A DNA stretch of 64,000 nucleotides from assembly GCA_018241745.1 (NCBI GenBank), contig JAFEDG010000150.1:46073-110072 (forward strand), written 5' to 3'. Made by a program: the position numbers and the translations under genes. The notes beneath the pieces are model-generated. The model had not been told where the DNA came from, searched no databases, and was given only the letters and a program-made list of their open reading frames with translations. Source of the stretch: Pseudomonadota bacterium (GTDB lineage: Bacteria; Pseudomonadota; Gammaproteobacteria; Burkholderiales; Casimicrobiaceae). Of the stretch, positions 1 to 9,679 are shown in pieces; position 1 is the first letter of the stretch; each line of letters begins with the position of its first letter.

Positions 1-1
1 T

Positions 2-103
2 TACCCGTGCGACTCGCACGGCGTCGCGACCTGGCTCGTCCGCCAGCGCCGCCTCGTCGAGCTGCTGCGGGCGGATCGGGCGCCGGCCGTCGCAGGTCGC
101 TGA
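2..103 (+). CDS. C-terminal fragment of an unidentified protein
   Basis: An open frame enters from the left edge and ends at TGA 101-103. The last 33 residues include a YPCDSHGVATWLV stretch and an Arg/Leu-rich helix. It converges on the peptide-transport operon with only 12 bases between the stops. The fragment is too short to assign to a family. Confidence 0.45.
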   Translation, partial: YPCDSHGVATWLVRQRRLVELLRADRAPAVAGR

Positions 104-115
104 CGTCCGGACCCG

Positions 116-1146
<1,031 letters not shown>

Positions 1147-1150
<4 letters not shown>

Positions 1151-3036
1151 GCCCGCCGCTCCGCGACGGCCGCGGCGTGCATCGCGCCCAGCGCGGCGTC
1201 GAAGTCGCGCGCGAACGCGGCCGCGTCCATCAAGGGCGACGCACCCATCGTCGCGCGCAGGTCCCCGCGCAACGCGGCCCGCCGCGGGGCATCGGCAGCG
1301 AGCGCCGCCGCGCGCTCGACGTAGTCGTCGAGCGTCGTGGCGACGAGGTCGGTGAGGCCCACCTGCGCCAGCACCGTCGCGGCGCTGCGGGCAAACGGGC
1401 GTGCCGCCGCGTACGTGACCACCGGCACGCCCATCCACAGCGCATCGCAGGTCGTCGTGCCGCCGCCGTACGGCCACGTGTCGAGCGCGACGTCCACGCG
1501 CGCATACGCGGCGAGGTAATCCGCGACCGGCTGCCGCGCGAGCCATTCGATGCGCGCGCCGTCGACGCCCATGTCGACGAAGCGCTGCCGGAGCGTCGCG
1601 TCGGCGTCGGCGACGCCCAGCACCGTGAGGCGCGCCGTCGGCACGCGCGCGAGCAGCCGCGCCCACGCGCCGACGATCGTCGGCGACAGCTTGTACGCGT
1701 TGTTGAGGCATCCGAACGTGACGTACCCGTTGCGCACCGCGGGCGGCGGCGCCACCGGCGGTGCTTCCGGATAAGGTCGGTAGCACCACAGCGTGTGCGG
1801 CAGGCGCCATACCGGTTCGAGGCCGTCGCCCGGTGCGCCGTCGGCGGCGGGCGGGTCCATCGTCGCATCGCTGATGCGCCAGCGCATCGCCGGCACGCCC
1901 GTGCCCCCCAGGTAGCCGAGCCACGTCGCCTGCACGGGCGCCGGCGCGAGGAAGAACAGCGGCAGCCGGTTGTCGGCCGTATGGCCGGCCAGGTCGACCA
2001 GCACGTCGATCTCGTCGGCGCGAATGCGCGCCGCAAGCGCGGCGTCGGTCATCCCCGCGACCGGTACAAAGTGGTCGGCGGATTGCTGGATGGCCGCGGT
2101 CACCGCATCGCCAGCGACGCCGTTGAAGTAGCAATGGACGGCCACCGTCGCGCGATCGCGCGCATCGAGCCATGCGCCGAAGAACGTCGCCACGGCGTGG
2201 CGCCGGAAGTCCGGCGACACGAAGCCGACGCGCAACGGGCGGCCCGTGCGCACCTGCGGTGCCGTTGGCGGGAGCGCCGGGCTCCGCGCCGCGAAATGGG
2301 CACCGAAGGCGCGATGTTCCGCAGCGAGCGCCGCCGGGTCCACGCGGTCCGAGGCGGCCATCGTCAGCAGCAGGTTGCTCCACGTCTGCGGACGGTCGGG
2401 CGCCAGCGTGCGTGCCGTGCGGAACGCGGTGAGCGCGCCATCCACGTCCGCAGCATCGCGCAGCGCGGTGCCGACATTGTTCCAGGCAAGCGCGTGGCGC
2501 GGGTCGCATTCCACCGCGCGGCGATAGGACGCCAAGGCGCGTCCCGGCAACCGGGCTTGCCGGTAGGCATTGCCCAGGTTGTTGTGCGCGGCCGCAGCGT
2601 CCGGGCGGAGCGCCACCGCGCGCTCGGCCTCCGCGACGGCTGCCGTCGCATCACCGCTCTCGAGCAGCACCGCCGACAGGTTGGTCCGCCACGCGTAGGC
2701 GTCGGGGGCGAGCGCCACCGCCCGCGCGAGGCTTGCGGCGCTGTCGGCCAGGCGTCCCGCATGCCGCTGCGCCAGGCCCAGCACGCCGTACGCCTCCGCG
2801 TCGGCGGGCGCGACGGCGATCCAGCGCTGCGCGATTGCGAGCGCTGCCTGCGGCTTGCCCGCCTCGAGCGCCAGCACGGCATAGGCATGCAGTGCGCCTG
2901 CGTGGGCGGGTGACTGCGCGAGCGCCTGCTCCAGCATCCGCGCAGCGTCGGCGCGGCGGCCGGCGGCATAGGCGTCCTGCGCCGCGACAACGAGCCGGTC
3001 GACGGCCTCGGCGGGCCGCGCAGCGGTGGCGTTCAC
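1147..3036 (-). CDS. TPR-containing O-GlcNAc transferase-like glycosyltransferase (GT41, SPINDLY family)
   Basis: A 629-aa protein. Residues about 15-225 are tandem TPR repeats (NNLGNAYRQ, WNNVGTALRDA) and about 265-615 are a GT41 catalytic domain. It keeps the OGT hallmarks: GFVSPDFRRHAV, whose His280 aligns with the conserved active-site His; FGCLNNAYKLSP with the nucleotide-binding Lys; and LDTWPYGGGTTTCD in the UDP-sugar pocket. GT41 enzymes transfer GlcNAc or another sugar to Ser/Thr of proteins; donor and target here are unknown. There is no signal peptide, so it should be cytoplasmic. The GTG start at 3036 overlaps the stop of dppD and its own stop overlaps dppF, so it is translationally coupled inside a peptide-transporter operon. 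That is an unusual place for this family. Confidence 0.9.
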
Positions 3037-4016
3037 GCCGTCGGGTCCGGCAACGGGTGATGGCAGCGCACGCGCTGGGCTTCGTACGGCGGACGCGCGA
3101 CGGTCATCGGCGGTGCGACGGCGCACGCGGCGGTGGCGCGGTTGCAGCGATCCTGGAACGCGCAGCCTTCCGGCAGCGCCGTCAGCGCCGGCGTCATGCC
3201 GGGAATCTGGCGCAGGCGCTCGCCACGGCGGTTGCGCGACGGCACGCTGTCGATGAGGCCACGCGTATACGGGTGCGCGGGACGCTCGATGATGTCCGCG
3301 GTGCCGCCCTCCTCCACGATGCGGCCCGCGTACATCACGGCCACACGATCGGCGAGCCCCGCGACGACCGACAGGTCGTGCGTGATCCAGATGAGCGCCG
3401 TGCCGCTTTCCTGCGCGAGCGTCTGCATCTCGTACAGGATCTGGCCCTGGATCGTGACGTCGAGTGCGGTCGTCGGCTCGTCGGCGATGATGAGGTCCGG
3501 ACGATTCAGCAGCGCGATCGCGATGGCGACGCGCTGGCGCATCCCGCCGGAGAACTGGTGGGGATAGGCGTTGAGCCGCTCGTCCGGAGACGGGATGCCG
3601 ACCCGGGCCAGCGCGTCGCGCGCACGGTCGCGCGCGATCGCATGACTTACATCGTCGTGCGCCTGCACCGCCTCGACCATCTGGGTGTCGATGCGCAGCA
3701 CCGGGTTGAGCGTCATCATCGGGTCCTGGAAGATCATCGCGACGCGGTTGCCGCGCAGCGCCCGCATCTCGCCGGGCGACAGCGACGTGATCTCGCGACC
3801 GTCGAGCACGATGCTGCCGCCCACGACCCGGCCCGGCGGCTCGACGAGGCCCATGATCGAATACCCGGTCATCGACTTGCCGGACCCGGACTCGCCGACG
3901 AGGCCCAGCACCTCGCCCGCGTGCACCGTCAGCGAGACGTGGTCGACGGCGCGCACGACGCCCGCGCGTGTCGCAAACGCGGTGCAGAGGTCGCGGACGT
4001 CGAGCACGACGTTCAT
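3033..4016 (-). CDS. dppD: Dipeptide/oligopeptide ABC transporter ATP-binding protein, DppD/OppD type
   Basis: The first ATPase subunit of the peptide importer, 327 aa, the usual family length. Walker A GESGSGKSM is at residues 41-49, the Q-loop lies in MIFQDPMMTLNPVL, the signature is FSGGMRQRVAIAIAL, and Walker B is LIIADEPTTALD. A HPYTRGLIDSVP segment and a four-Cys C-terminal motif (GCAFQDRCNRATAAC) mark the oligopeptide ATPase class. The ATG at 4016 overlaps the TGA of dppC as ATGA. Its stop in turn overlaps the GTG of the GT41 gene. Confidence 0.94.
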   Translation of the reverse strand: MNVVLDVRDLCTAFATRAGVVRAVDHVSLTVHAGEVLGLVGESGSGKSMTGYSIMGLVEPPGRVVGGSIVLDGREITSLSPGEMRALRGNRVAMIFQDPMMTLNPVLRIDTQMVEAVQAHDDVSHAIARDRARDALARVGIPSPDERLNAYPHQFSGGMRQRVAIAIALLNRPDLIIADEPTTALDVTIQGQILYEMQTLAQESGTALIWITHDLSVVAGLADRVAVMYAGRIVEEGGTADIIERPAHPYTRGLIDSVPSRNRRGERLRQIPGMTPALTALPEGCAFQDRCNRATAACAVAPPMTVARPPYEAQRVRCHHPLPDPTA

Positions 4017-4927
4017 CGCGCGAGCCGCGGGTTCAGCACGTCGCGCAGCTGGTCGGCGACGAGGTTGATGCTGACGATCGTCAGCAGCAGCGCGATGCCG
4101 GGGAAGAAGCTGATCCAGTACTTGCCCGACAGCAGGTACTGGTAGCCGTTGGCGATCAGCAGGCCCAGCGACGGCTCGGTGATCGGCAGCCCGAGGCCCA
4201 GGAACGACAGCGTGGCCTCGAGCGCGATCGCCGCGGCGACCTGCACGGTGGCGACGACGATCAGCGGCGGCAGGCAGTTGGGCAGGAGGTGCCGGAACAC
4301 GATGCGCGCGGGCGACAGCGCAAGGCAGCGCGCGGCCTCGATGTACTCGCGTCGCCGCTCGACGAGCGCGACGCCGCGCACCGTCCGCGCGTAGTACGCC
4401 CACTGCACGGTGACGAGTGCTGCGATGACCTTGCCGACGCCCTGCCCCAATACGGCGATCAGGATCAGCGCGATCAGGATCGCCGGGAACGACAGCTGGA
4501 TGTCGACGACGCGCATGACCAGCGTCTCCGTGCGGCCGCCCGCATACGCGGCCAGCAGGCCGGCGGCCATGCCGATCGCCAGCGCGCAGACGGTGCTGAC
4601 GATGCCGACGAACAGCGAGATCCGCAACCCATAGAAGATGGCCGACAGCATGTCGCGTCCCTGGTCGTCGGTACCCAGCCAGAAATGGCGGCCGGCGCCG
4701 CCCAGCGAGCCCGGCGGCAGCTTGCTGTCCAGCACGTCGATCTGCGCGAGGTCGTAGGGGTTCTGCGGCGAGATCAGCGGCGCGAGCAGCGCCGCCGCGA
4801 CCAGCAGCGCGAACAGCGCGAGGCCCGCCACCGCGAGGCGGCTCGCGCAGAAATCGTCGACGACGCGCCGCCACGGCGATTCCGCCGACCGGTGCGCACC
4901 CGTTACCGCGGCGTCAGCCCTTGGCAT
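4013..4927 (-). CDS. dppC: Dipeptide/oligopeptide ABC transporter permease, DppC type
   Basis: Inner-membrane permease of 304 aa. A short cytoplasmic N-terminus leads to a first membrane helix (LAVAGLALFALLVAAALLAP), a periplasmic loop with HFWLGTDDQGRDM, which is typical of DppC/OppC, and a cluster of helices. The EAA loop (EYIEAARCLALSPARIVFRH) contacts the ATPases. The ATG at 4927 overlaps the end of dppB by 14 bases. Together with DppB it should form the translocation channel for peptides delivered by the binding protein encoded at 5994-7592. Confidence 0.93.
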   Translation of the reverse strand: MPRADAAVTGAHRSAESPWRRVVDDFCASRLAVAGLALFALLVAAALLAPLISPQNPYDLAQIDVLDSKLPPGSLGGAGRHFWLGTDDQGRDMLSAIFYGLRISLFVGIVSTVCALAIGMAAGLLAAYAGGRTETLVMRVVDIQLSFPAILIALILIAVLGQGVGKVIAALVTVQWAYYARTVRGVALVERRREYIEAARCLALSPARIVFRHLLPNCLPPLIVVATVQVAAAIALEATLSFLGLGLPITEPSLGLLIANGYQYLLSGKYWISFFPGIALLLTIVSINLVADQLRDVLNPRLAR

Positions 4928-5891
4928 CCGCGAGCCGCACGCGCGGGTCGAGCGCCGAGTACAGCACGTCGACGACCAGGTTGATGACGATGAACAGCGT
5001 CACGATGACGAGCAGGTAGGCGACGATGACGGGCCGGTCCAGGAAGTTGATCGAGTCGATCAGCAGCTTGCCCATGCCGGGCCACGCGAACACCGACTCG
5101 GTGACGATCGCGAACGCGATCAGCGAGCCGAACTGCAGCCCGATCACCGTGACGATGGGGATCAGGATGTTGCGCAACACGTGCACGCCGATGACGCGCG
5201 CGTTCGACAGCCCCTTGGCGCGCGCGAACTTCACGTAATCCTGCAGCAGCGCCTCGCGCGTGCCGGCGCGCGTCAGCCGGATCATCAGCGCCAGGTTGAA
5301 CAGCGCGAGGTTGGTCGCCGGCATGATCAGGTGCCGCCAGCCGTCGACGGTCAGGAACGACACCGGCACGCCGAACAGCAGCCGCGTCTCGCCGCGCCCG
5401 TTGGACGGGAGCCAGCCGAGCATCACCGAGAACACCATGATCAGCATCAGGCCGACCCAGAACGTGGGCAGCGAGAAGCCGAGGATCGAGCCCGCCATGA
5501 TCGAGCGGCCCGACAGCGAATCCGGCTTCATGCCGGCCCAGAGGCCCAGCGGGATGCCCAGCACGATCGCGATCAGCATCGCGACGACGGCGAGCTCCAG
5601 CGTGGCGGGCATCCGCTCCAGGATCAGGCCGAGCGCCGGCGTGCCCTGGACGAACGAGTTGCCGAGGTCCCCCGTCAGCGCGCCCTTGAGGAACAGCGCA
5701 TACTGCAGCCACAGCGGCTTGTCGAGGCCGAGCGCCGCGATCGACCGCTCGCGGTCCTGCTGGTCCGCCTGCGGGTTGATCAGGATGTCGATCGGGTTGC
5801 CCACCGCGTAGACCCCGACGAACACGAGCAGCGACATCGCCAGCAGCACGACGACGCTCTGCAGGCTGCGGCGGATCAGGTAGACCAGCAT
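4914..5891 (-). CDS. dppB: Dipeptide/oligopeptide ABC transporter permease, DppB type
   Basis: Inner-membrane permease of 325 aa. It starts with the family N-terminus MLVYLIRRSLQS and a first helix, and carries the DppB loop GLDKPLWLQYALFLKGALTGDLGNS (given only in part in this family's profile: GDLGNSF). Several further helices follow, with the EAA loop DYVKFARAKGLSNARVIGVH near residues 225-245. It lies 102 bases downstream of the binding-protein gene, separated from it by a hairpin. It heads the overlapping string dppB-dppC-dppD-GT41-dppF. Confidence 0.93.
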   Translation of the reverse strand: MLVYLIRRSLQSVVVLLAMSLLVFVGVYAVGNPIDILINPQADQQDRERSIAALGLDKPLWLQYALFLKGALTGDLGNSFVQGTPALGLILERMPATLELAVVAMLIAIVLGIPLGLWAGMKPDSLSGRSIMAGSILGFSLPTFWVGLMLIMVFSVMLGWLPSNGRGETRLLFGVPVSFLTVDGWRHLIMPATNLALFNLALMIRLTRAGTREALLQDYVKFARAKGLSNARVIGVHVLRNILIPIVTVIGLQFGSLIAFAIVTESVFAWPGMGKLLIDSINFLDRPVIVAYLLVIVTLFIVINLVVDVLYSALDPRVRLADAKG

Positions 5892-5940
5892 GCAGGCTAG
5901 CTTACGGCATCGGCCGCTGCGCGGTCACGCGCGCGGAACG

Positions 5941-5987
5941 GCGGATACCCGCGGCGGGCGCCACGCCCGTGGCGGCCCCGGGTCCGC
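5941..5987 (-). repeat. Intercistronic GC-rich hairpin between dppA and dppB
   Basis: An imperfect inverted repeat 6 bases after the dppA stop. The inner stem is CGCCAC/GTGGCG (5959-5964 with 5969-5974) around a 4-base loop. Outer pairing is GCGG with CCGC and CCC with GGG at 5941-5950 and 5980-5987. No T-run follows, so it is more likely an attenuator or mRNA 3'-end stabiliser than a full terminator. This is an inference from position and symmetry only. Confidence 0.45.
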
Positions 5988-5993
5988 GGCGTG

Positions 5994-7592
5994 CTACCTG
6001 GCGACCTTGAACTGGTAGGCGAGCGTGTACTCGTCGGTGCGCGGCGTGTACTGCACGCCCTTGCGCGTGGCCCAGATCGTGAACTGGAAATGGATCGGCA
6101 TGATCGCCACGTCGCTCATCGCGAGCTCGGTGGCCCGCTGCAACATGTTGAGACGGTTGGCATCGTCCACCTGCTGCAGCGCCTGCGTGATCAGGTAGTC
6201 GACCTTGGGGTTGCTGTAGCGGCCCCAGTTGACCGCGCCGGACCCGGTGGCCGTGTCGTACGTGGCGATCAGCGAGCGCAGCGGCGAGCTCGATTCTCCG
6301 GTCGAGGCGCCCCAGCCCACCATCGTCACGCTGTATTCCTGCTTGGACGCCTTGGCCGAGTACGGGCCCATCGGCGCGGTCTCGACCTTGGCGTTGATGC
6401 CCACGCGCGTCAGCATCTGGGCCACGGCCTGGATGATCTGCTCGTCGTTGACGTAGCGGCCGGACGGGCCGTGCAGCACGACGTTGAATCCGTTCGGGTA
6501 GCCCGCCTCCGCGAGCAGCTTCTTCGCGCCTTCGGGATCGTAGGCGTCGGGCTTCAGCGTCGGCACGTAGCCGAACAGGTGCGACGACACGAGCTGGCCC
6601 GACGGCACCGCCTGCCCTTCCATCACGCGCTCGGCGATCGCCGGGCGGTTGATCGCCTTCGAGAACGCGCGGCGCACCCGCACGTCACGCAGTGGATTGG
6701 TCGCGAGCGGCTTGCCGTCCTTGCCGGTGACGTCGGGGCTCGAGCGGTCGAGGTTGTCGAAGTTGAAGTAGATGACGCGGTGCGAGATCTTCGACGATAG
6801 CGTCAGTTTCGGGTCGTTCTTGAGGCGCGCGAGGTCCGCCGTGGGCGGCTGCTCGATCGCGTCGACGTCACCGGACAACAGCGCCGCCATCCGCGCGGCC
6901 GGGTTCTTGATGATCTTGAACGTGACCTTGTCGAACGCGGGCTTGTCGCCCCAGTAGCCGTCGTTGCGCACAAGCTCGACGCGGTCGCCGTTCACGTACC
7001 GGACGAACTTGTACGGCCCGCTGCCGATCGTCGCCTTGCCGGTGTTGAAGTCCTCGGTCGTGGCGCCCGTGGCCGCCTTCTTCGAGACGATGTAGATCGT
7101 CGACAGGTCGTTGGGGGACAGCGGGTATGGCGTCGCGTACTTGAGGCGGATCGTGTACGGGTCGACGATCTGCTTCGACACGATCGACTTCGTGTACGGC
7201 GTGAAGAGGCCGGGGCTGTTCGGGATCGTCGGCACGCGGTCGATCGAGAACGCGACGTCCTCGGCGGTGACGGGCGTGCCGTCGGAGAACTTCGCGTCCT
7301 TGCGCAGCTTGTACTCCCACGTCGTCGCGTCGATCGTCTTCCACGACACGGCGAGGCCGGGGATCATCTTCGAATCCGCGTCCATCCGCACGAGCTTGTC
7401 GAAGATGTGCTCGGCGATGTTGTTGTTGGGGAACAGGTTGTAGAAATGCGGGTCGATCGACGTCACGTCGGCGGCGACGGCGATCTTCAGCTCTTCGCCG
7501 GACGCGGCAGGCGCGACGGCCAGCGCGGCGGCCAGCGCGATGCAGGCACCCAGGCGGCGCAGCAGGCCGGACTTCGGCAGTTCGGACGGCAT
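5994..7592 (-). CDS. dppA: Periplasmic peptide-binding protein, extracellular solute-binding protein family 5
   Basis: Binding protein of the peptide importer, 532 aa. An Arg-containing N-terminus (KSGLLRRLG), a hydrophobic core and a cut near AASG-EELK form a Sec signal peptide without a lipobox Cys. The mature protein follows the family 5 pattern: early IDPHFYNLF, then WEYKLRKDAKFSDGTPVTAEDV, then the AFSKAINRPAIAERV segment of the second lobe. The ATG at 7592 is preferred over a TTG 18 bases upstream because GGGAGAGGG lies about 8 bases before it. It is the first gene of the operon and has a sigma70-like promoter at 7665-7693. Confidence 0.92.
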   Translation of the reverse strand: MPSELPKSGLLRRLGACIALAAALAVAPAASGEELKIAVAADVTSIDPHFYNLFPNNNIAEHIFDKLVRMDADSKMIPGLAVSWKTIDATTWEYKLRKDAKFSDGTPVTAEDVAFSIDRVPTIPNSPGLFTPYTKSIVSKQIVDPYTIRLKYATPYPLSPNDLSTIYIVSKKAATGATTEDFNTGKATIGSGPYKFVRYVNGDRVELVRNDGYWGDKPAFDKVTFKIIKNPAARMAALLSGDVDAIEQPPTADLARLKNDPKLTLSSKISHRVIYFNFDNLDRSSPDVTGKDGKPLATNPLRDVRVRRAFSKAINRPAIAERVMEGQAVPSGQLVSSHLFGYVPTLKPDAYDPEGAKKLLAEAGYPNGFNVVLHGPSGRYVNDEQIIQAVAQMLTRVGINAKVETAPMGPYSAKASKQEYSVTMVGWGASTGESSSPLRSLIATYDTATGSGAVNWGRYSNPKVDYLITQALQQVDDANRLNMLQRATELAMSDVAIMPIHFQFTIWATRKGVQYTPRTDEYTLAYQFKVAR

Positions 7593-7664
7593 CGTGTTCC
7601 CTCTCCCCAAGCGGATGACGGTCGCGGGCGGTCGCCTTGTGGGTTCCGGCCGCAGCCTGGTGGC

Positions 7665-7693
7665 AATCTAGGGGAAAGCCCCGGGGGCGGCAA
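7665..7693 (-). promoter_or_regulatory. Sigma70-type promoter of the peptide-transport operon
   Basis: On the minus strand TTGCCG (7693-7688) is followed after exactly 17 bases by TAGATT (7670-7665). It reads toward dppA, leaving a leader of about 65 bases before the ATG at 7592. The match is 4 of 6 at each box. No operator-like symmetry stands out. Confidence 0.5.
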
Positions 7694-7725
7694 GGGGCTG
7701 CACCTTTACGATGCGCCTGCGCGAA

Positions 7726-8739
7726 TCAGGTGTCCGGTGGTGTGCCGGGTCGCCGGCGCTGCCGCCACGCGAGCCACTCGCCGACGATCCCGCGACGGAA
7801 TGCGAGCACGCAGGCGACGAAGATGACGCCGGTGATCACGGTGACCCATTCCGGCCCGATGACGACGCTCCCGAGCGTCAGCCCGGCGGACAGGTAGCTC
7901 TCGATGCCGACGATGACGAATGCGCCGACGACGGGCCCGAAGATCGTGCCCATGCCGCCGACCAGCACCATCAGCACGACTTCGCCGGACATCGTCCAGT
8001 GCACGTCCGTCAGCGACGCGAGCTCGAACACGATGGCCTTCGTGGCGCCGGCCAGGCCGGCGAACGTGGCCGACAGCACGAACGCCATCAGCTTGTAGCG
8101 GTCCGCGTCGTAGCCCAGCGATATGGCGCGCGGCTCGTTCTCGCGGATCGCGTTCAGCGCGGCGCCGAACGGCGAGTGGACGATCCGGTAGATCGCGGCG
8201 AAGCCCGCGAGGAAGATCACGAGCACCGTGTAGTACATCGCCGTCGTGCTGGTCAGGTCGACCAGTCCGAACAGCCGCCCGCGCGGCACGGCCTGGATGC
8301 CGTCCTCGCCGTGCGTGAACGGCGTCTGCAGGTAGAAGAAGTAGAACATCTGCGCGATGGCCAGCGTGATCATCGCGAAGTAGATGCCCTGGCGCCGGAT
8401 GGCGATGACGCCGACGGCGGCGCCGAGCAGCATGGCCGACAGCGTCCCGACGGCGATCGCCGCCTCGGGCGGCCAGCCCCACGCCTTGGCCGCGTGCGCG
8501 CAGACGTAGCCCGCCGTGCCCAGGAACATCGCGTGGCCGAACGACAGCAGGCCGCCGTAGCCCAGCAGCAGGTTGAATGCGCACGCGAACAGCGCGAAGC
8601 ACAGCGCCTTCATCACGAACACCGGGTAGATGCCGGCGAACGGCACCAGCGCGAGCACGCCCGCGAGCACGACGAAGCCGAGCGCAAAACGGCGGGCGCC
8701 GGCGGCGGCGGTCATCGCGACGGGAGTCGGCGTCGCCAC
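7726..8739 (-). CDS. livM: Branched-chain amino acid-type ABC transporter permease LivM
   Basis: Inner-membrane permease of 337 aa, the usual size. It has the LivM pattern: about ten hydrophobic segments, an early LLLGYGGLLSFGHAMFLG, RRQGIYFAMITLA, and the EAA-like AIRENEPRAISLGYDADRYK near residues 195-215. GTG at 8739 is taken as start, one base after the livH stop. An in-frame ATG at 8715 would remove eight residues and cannot be excluded, since neither has a strong ribosome binding site. It is the last gene of the ligase-crotonase-liv operon. Family members carry branched-chain amino acids, amides or aromatic acids; the neighbours favour a carboxylic acid. Confidence 0.92.
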   Translation of the reverse strand: MATPTPVAMTAAAGARRFALGFVVLAGVLALVPFAGIYPVFVMKALCFALFACAFNLLLGYGGLLSFGHAMFLGTAGYVCAHAAKAWGWPPEAAIAVGTLSAMLLGAAVGVIAIRRQGIYFAMITLAIAQMFYFFYLQTPFTHGEDGIQAVPRGRLFGLVDLTSTTAMYYTVLVIFLAGFAAIYRIVHSPFGAALNAIRENEPRAISLGYDADRYKLMAFVLSATFAGLAGATKAIVFELASLTDVHWTMSGEVVLMVLVGGMGTIFGPVVGAFVIVGIESYLSAGLTLGSVVIGPEWVTVITGVIFVACVLAFRRGIVGEWLAWRQRRRPGTPPDT

Positions 8740-8740
8740 G

Positions 8741-9604
8741 TCAGCGCTCCCGTCCGAACAGCCCGGCGGGCCGCACGATCAGCACGAGCACCATGACGAC
8801 GAAGATCACGGTATTGGACGCTTCGGGATAGAACACCTTCGTGAGCCCCTCGACGACGCCGAGCACGAAGCCGGTGATGATCGCGCCGCCGATCGAGCCC
8901 ATGCCGCCGATGACGACCACCGCGAACACGACGATGATCAGGTTGGCGCCCATCTGCGGCGCCACCTGGTAGATCGGCGCGGCCATCACGCCGGCGAACG
9001 CGGCGAGCGCGACGCCGAAGCCGTACGTCAGCGTGATCATCCGCGGCACGTTGATGCCGAAGGCCTGCACGACGGCCGGGTTCTCCGTCGCCGCGCGCAG
9101 ATAGGAGCCGAGGCGCGTGCGTTCGATGACGAACCACGTCCCGCCGCAGACGAGCGCCGACGCGACGATCACCCATGCGCGGTACTTGGGCAGGAACATG
9201 AAGCCCAGGTTGTAGCCGCCGGTGAACACGTCGGGCATCCGGTACGGCTGGCCGGAGCTGCCGTAGACGTTGTTGAACACGCCCTGGATGATCAGCGCGA
9301 GGCCGAACGTCAGCAGCAACCCGTACAGGTGGTCGAGCTTGTACAGGCGCGACAGCATCGTCCGCTCGATGACGACGCCCAGCGCGCCGACGATCAGCGG
9401 CGCGACCAGCAGCGCCCAGAAATAGCCGACGCCGAGCCGCTCGAGCAGCAGCCACGCGCAGAACGCGCCGAGCATGTACAACGCCCCGTGCGCGAAATTG
9501 ATGATGTTGAGCAGGCCGAAGATGACGGCGAGTCCCAGCGACAGCAGCGCATAGAACGCGCCGTTGATGAGACCGATCAGCAGCTGGCCGAACAGTGCCT
9601 GCAT
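8741..9604 (-). CDS. livH: Branched-chain amino acid-type ABC transporter permease LivH
   Basis: Inner-membrane permease of 287 aa. The N-terminal half contains the very characteristic LivH stretch LLNIINFAHGALYMLGAF. The EAA region is RAATENPAVVQAFGINV, and the C-terminus reads VLIVRPAGLFGRER, typical of the family. It forms the channel with LivM. The ATG at 9604 lies 75 bases after the livK stop, with a perfect hairpin in the gap. Confidence 0.94.
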   Translation of the reverse strand: MQALFGQLLIGLINGAFYALLSLGLAVIFGLLNIINFAHGALYMLGAFCAWLLLERLGVGYFWALLVAPLIVGALGVVIERTMLSRLYKLDHLYGLLLTFGLALIIQGVFNNVYGSSGQPYRMPDVFTGGYNLGFMFLPKYRAWVIVASALVCGGTWFVIERTRLGSYLRAATENPAVVQAFGINVPRMITLTYGFGVALAAFAGVMAAPIYQVAPQMGANLIIVVFAVVVIGGMGSIGGAIITGFVLGVVEGLTKVFYPEASNTVIFVVMVLVLIVRPAGLFGRER

Positions 9605-9636
9605 TGCAGCCTGACAAGTCGGGGATTGCGAACGCC

Positions 9637-9666
9637 GCGCGCGCCGGCGGTCAGGCCGGCGCGCGC
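9637..9666 (-). repeat. Perfect 12-bp hairpin after livK
   Basis: GCGCGCGCCGGC at 9637-9648 pairs perfectly with 9655-9666 around a 6-base loop. It starts 13 bases after the livK stop and lies before livH. No T-run follows. With the hairpin at 10924-10943 it brackets livK, an arrangement known from other binding-protein genes where it raises mRNA of the binding protein over that of the permeases. Confidence 0.55.
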
Positions 9667-9679
9667 TGGGCGGTTGCCG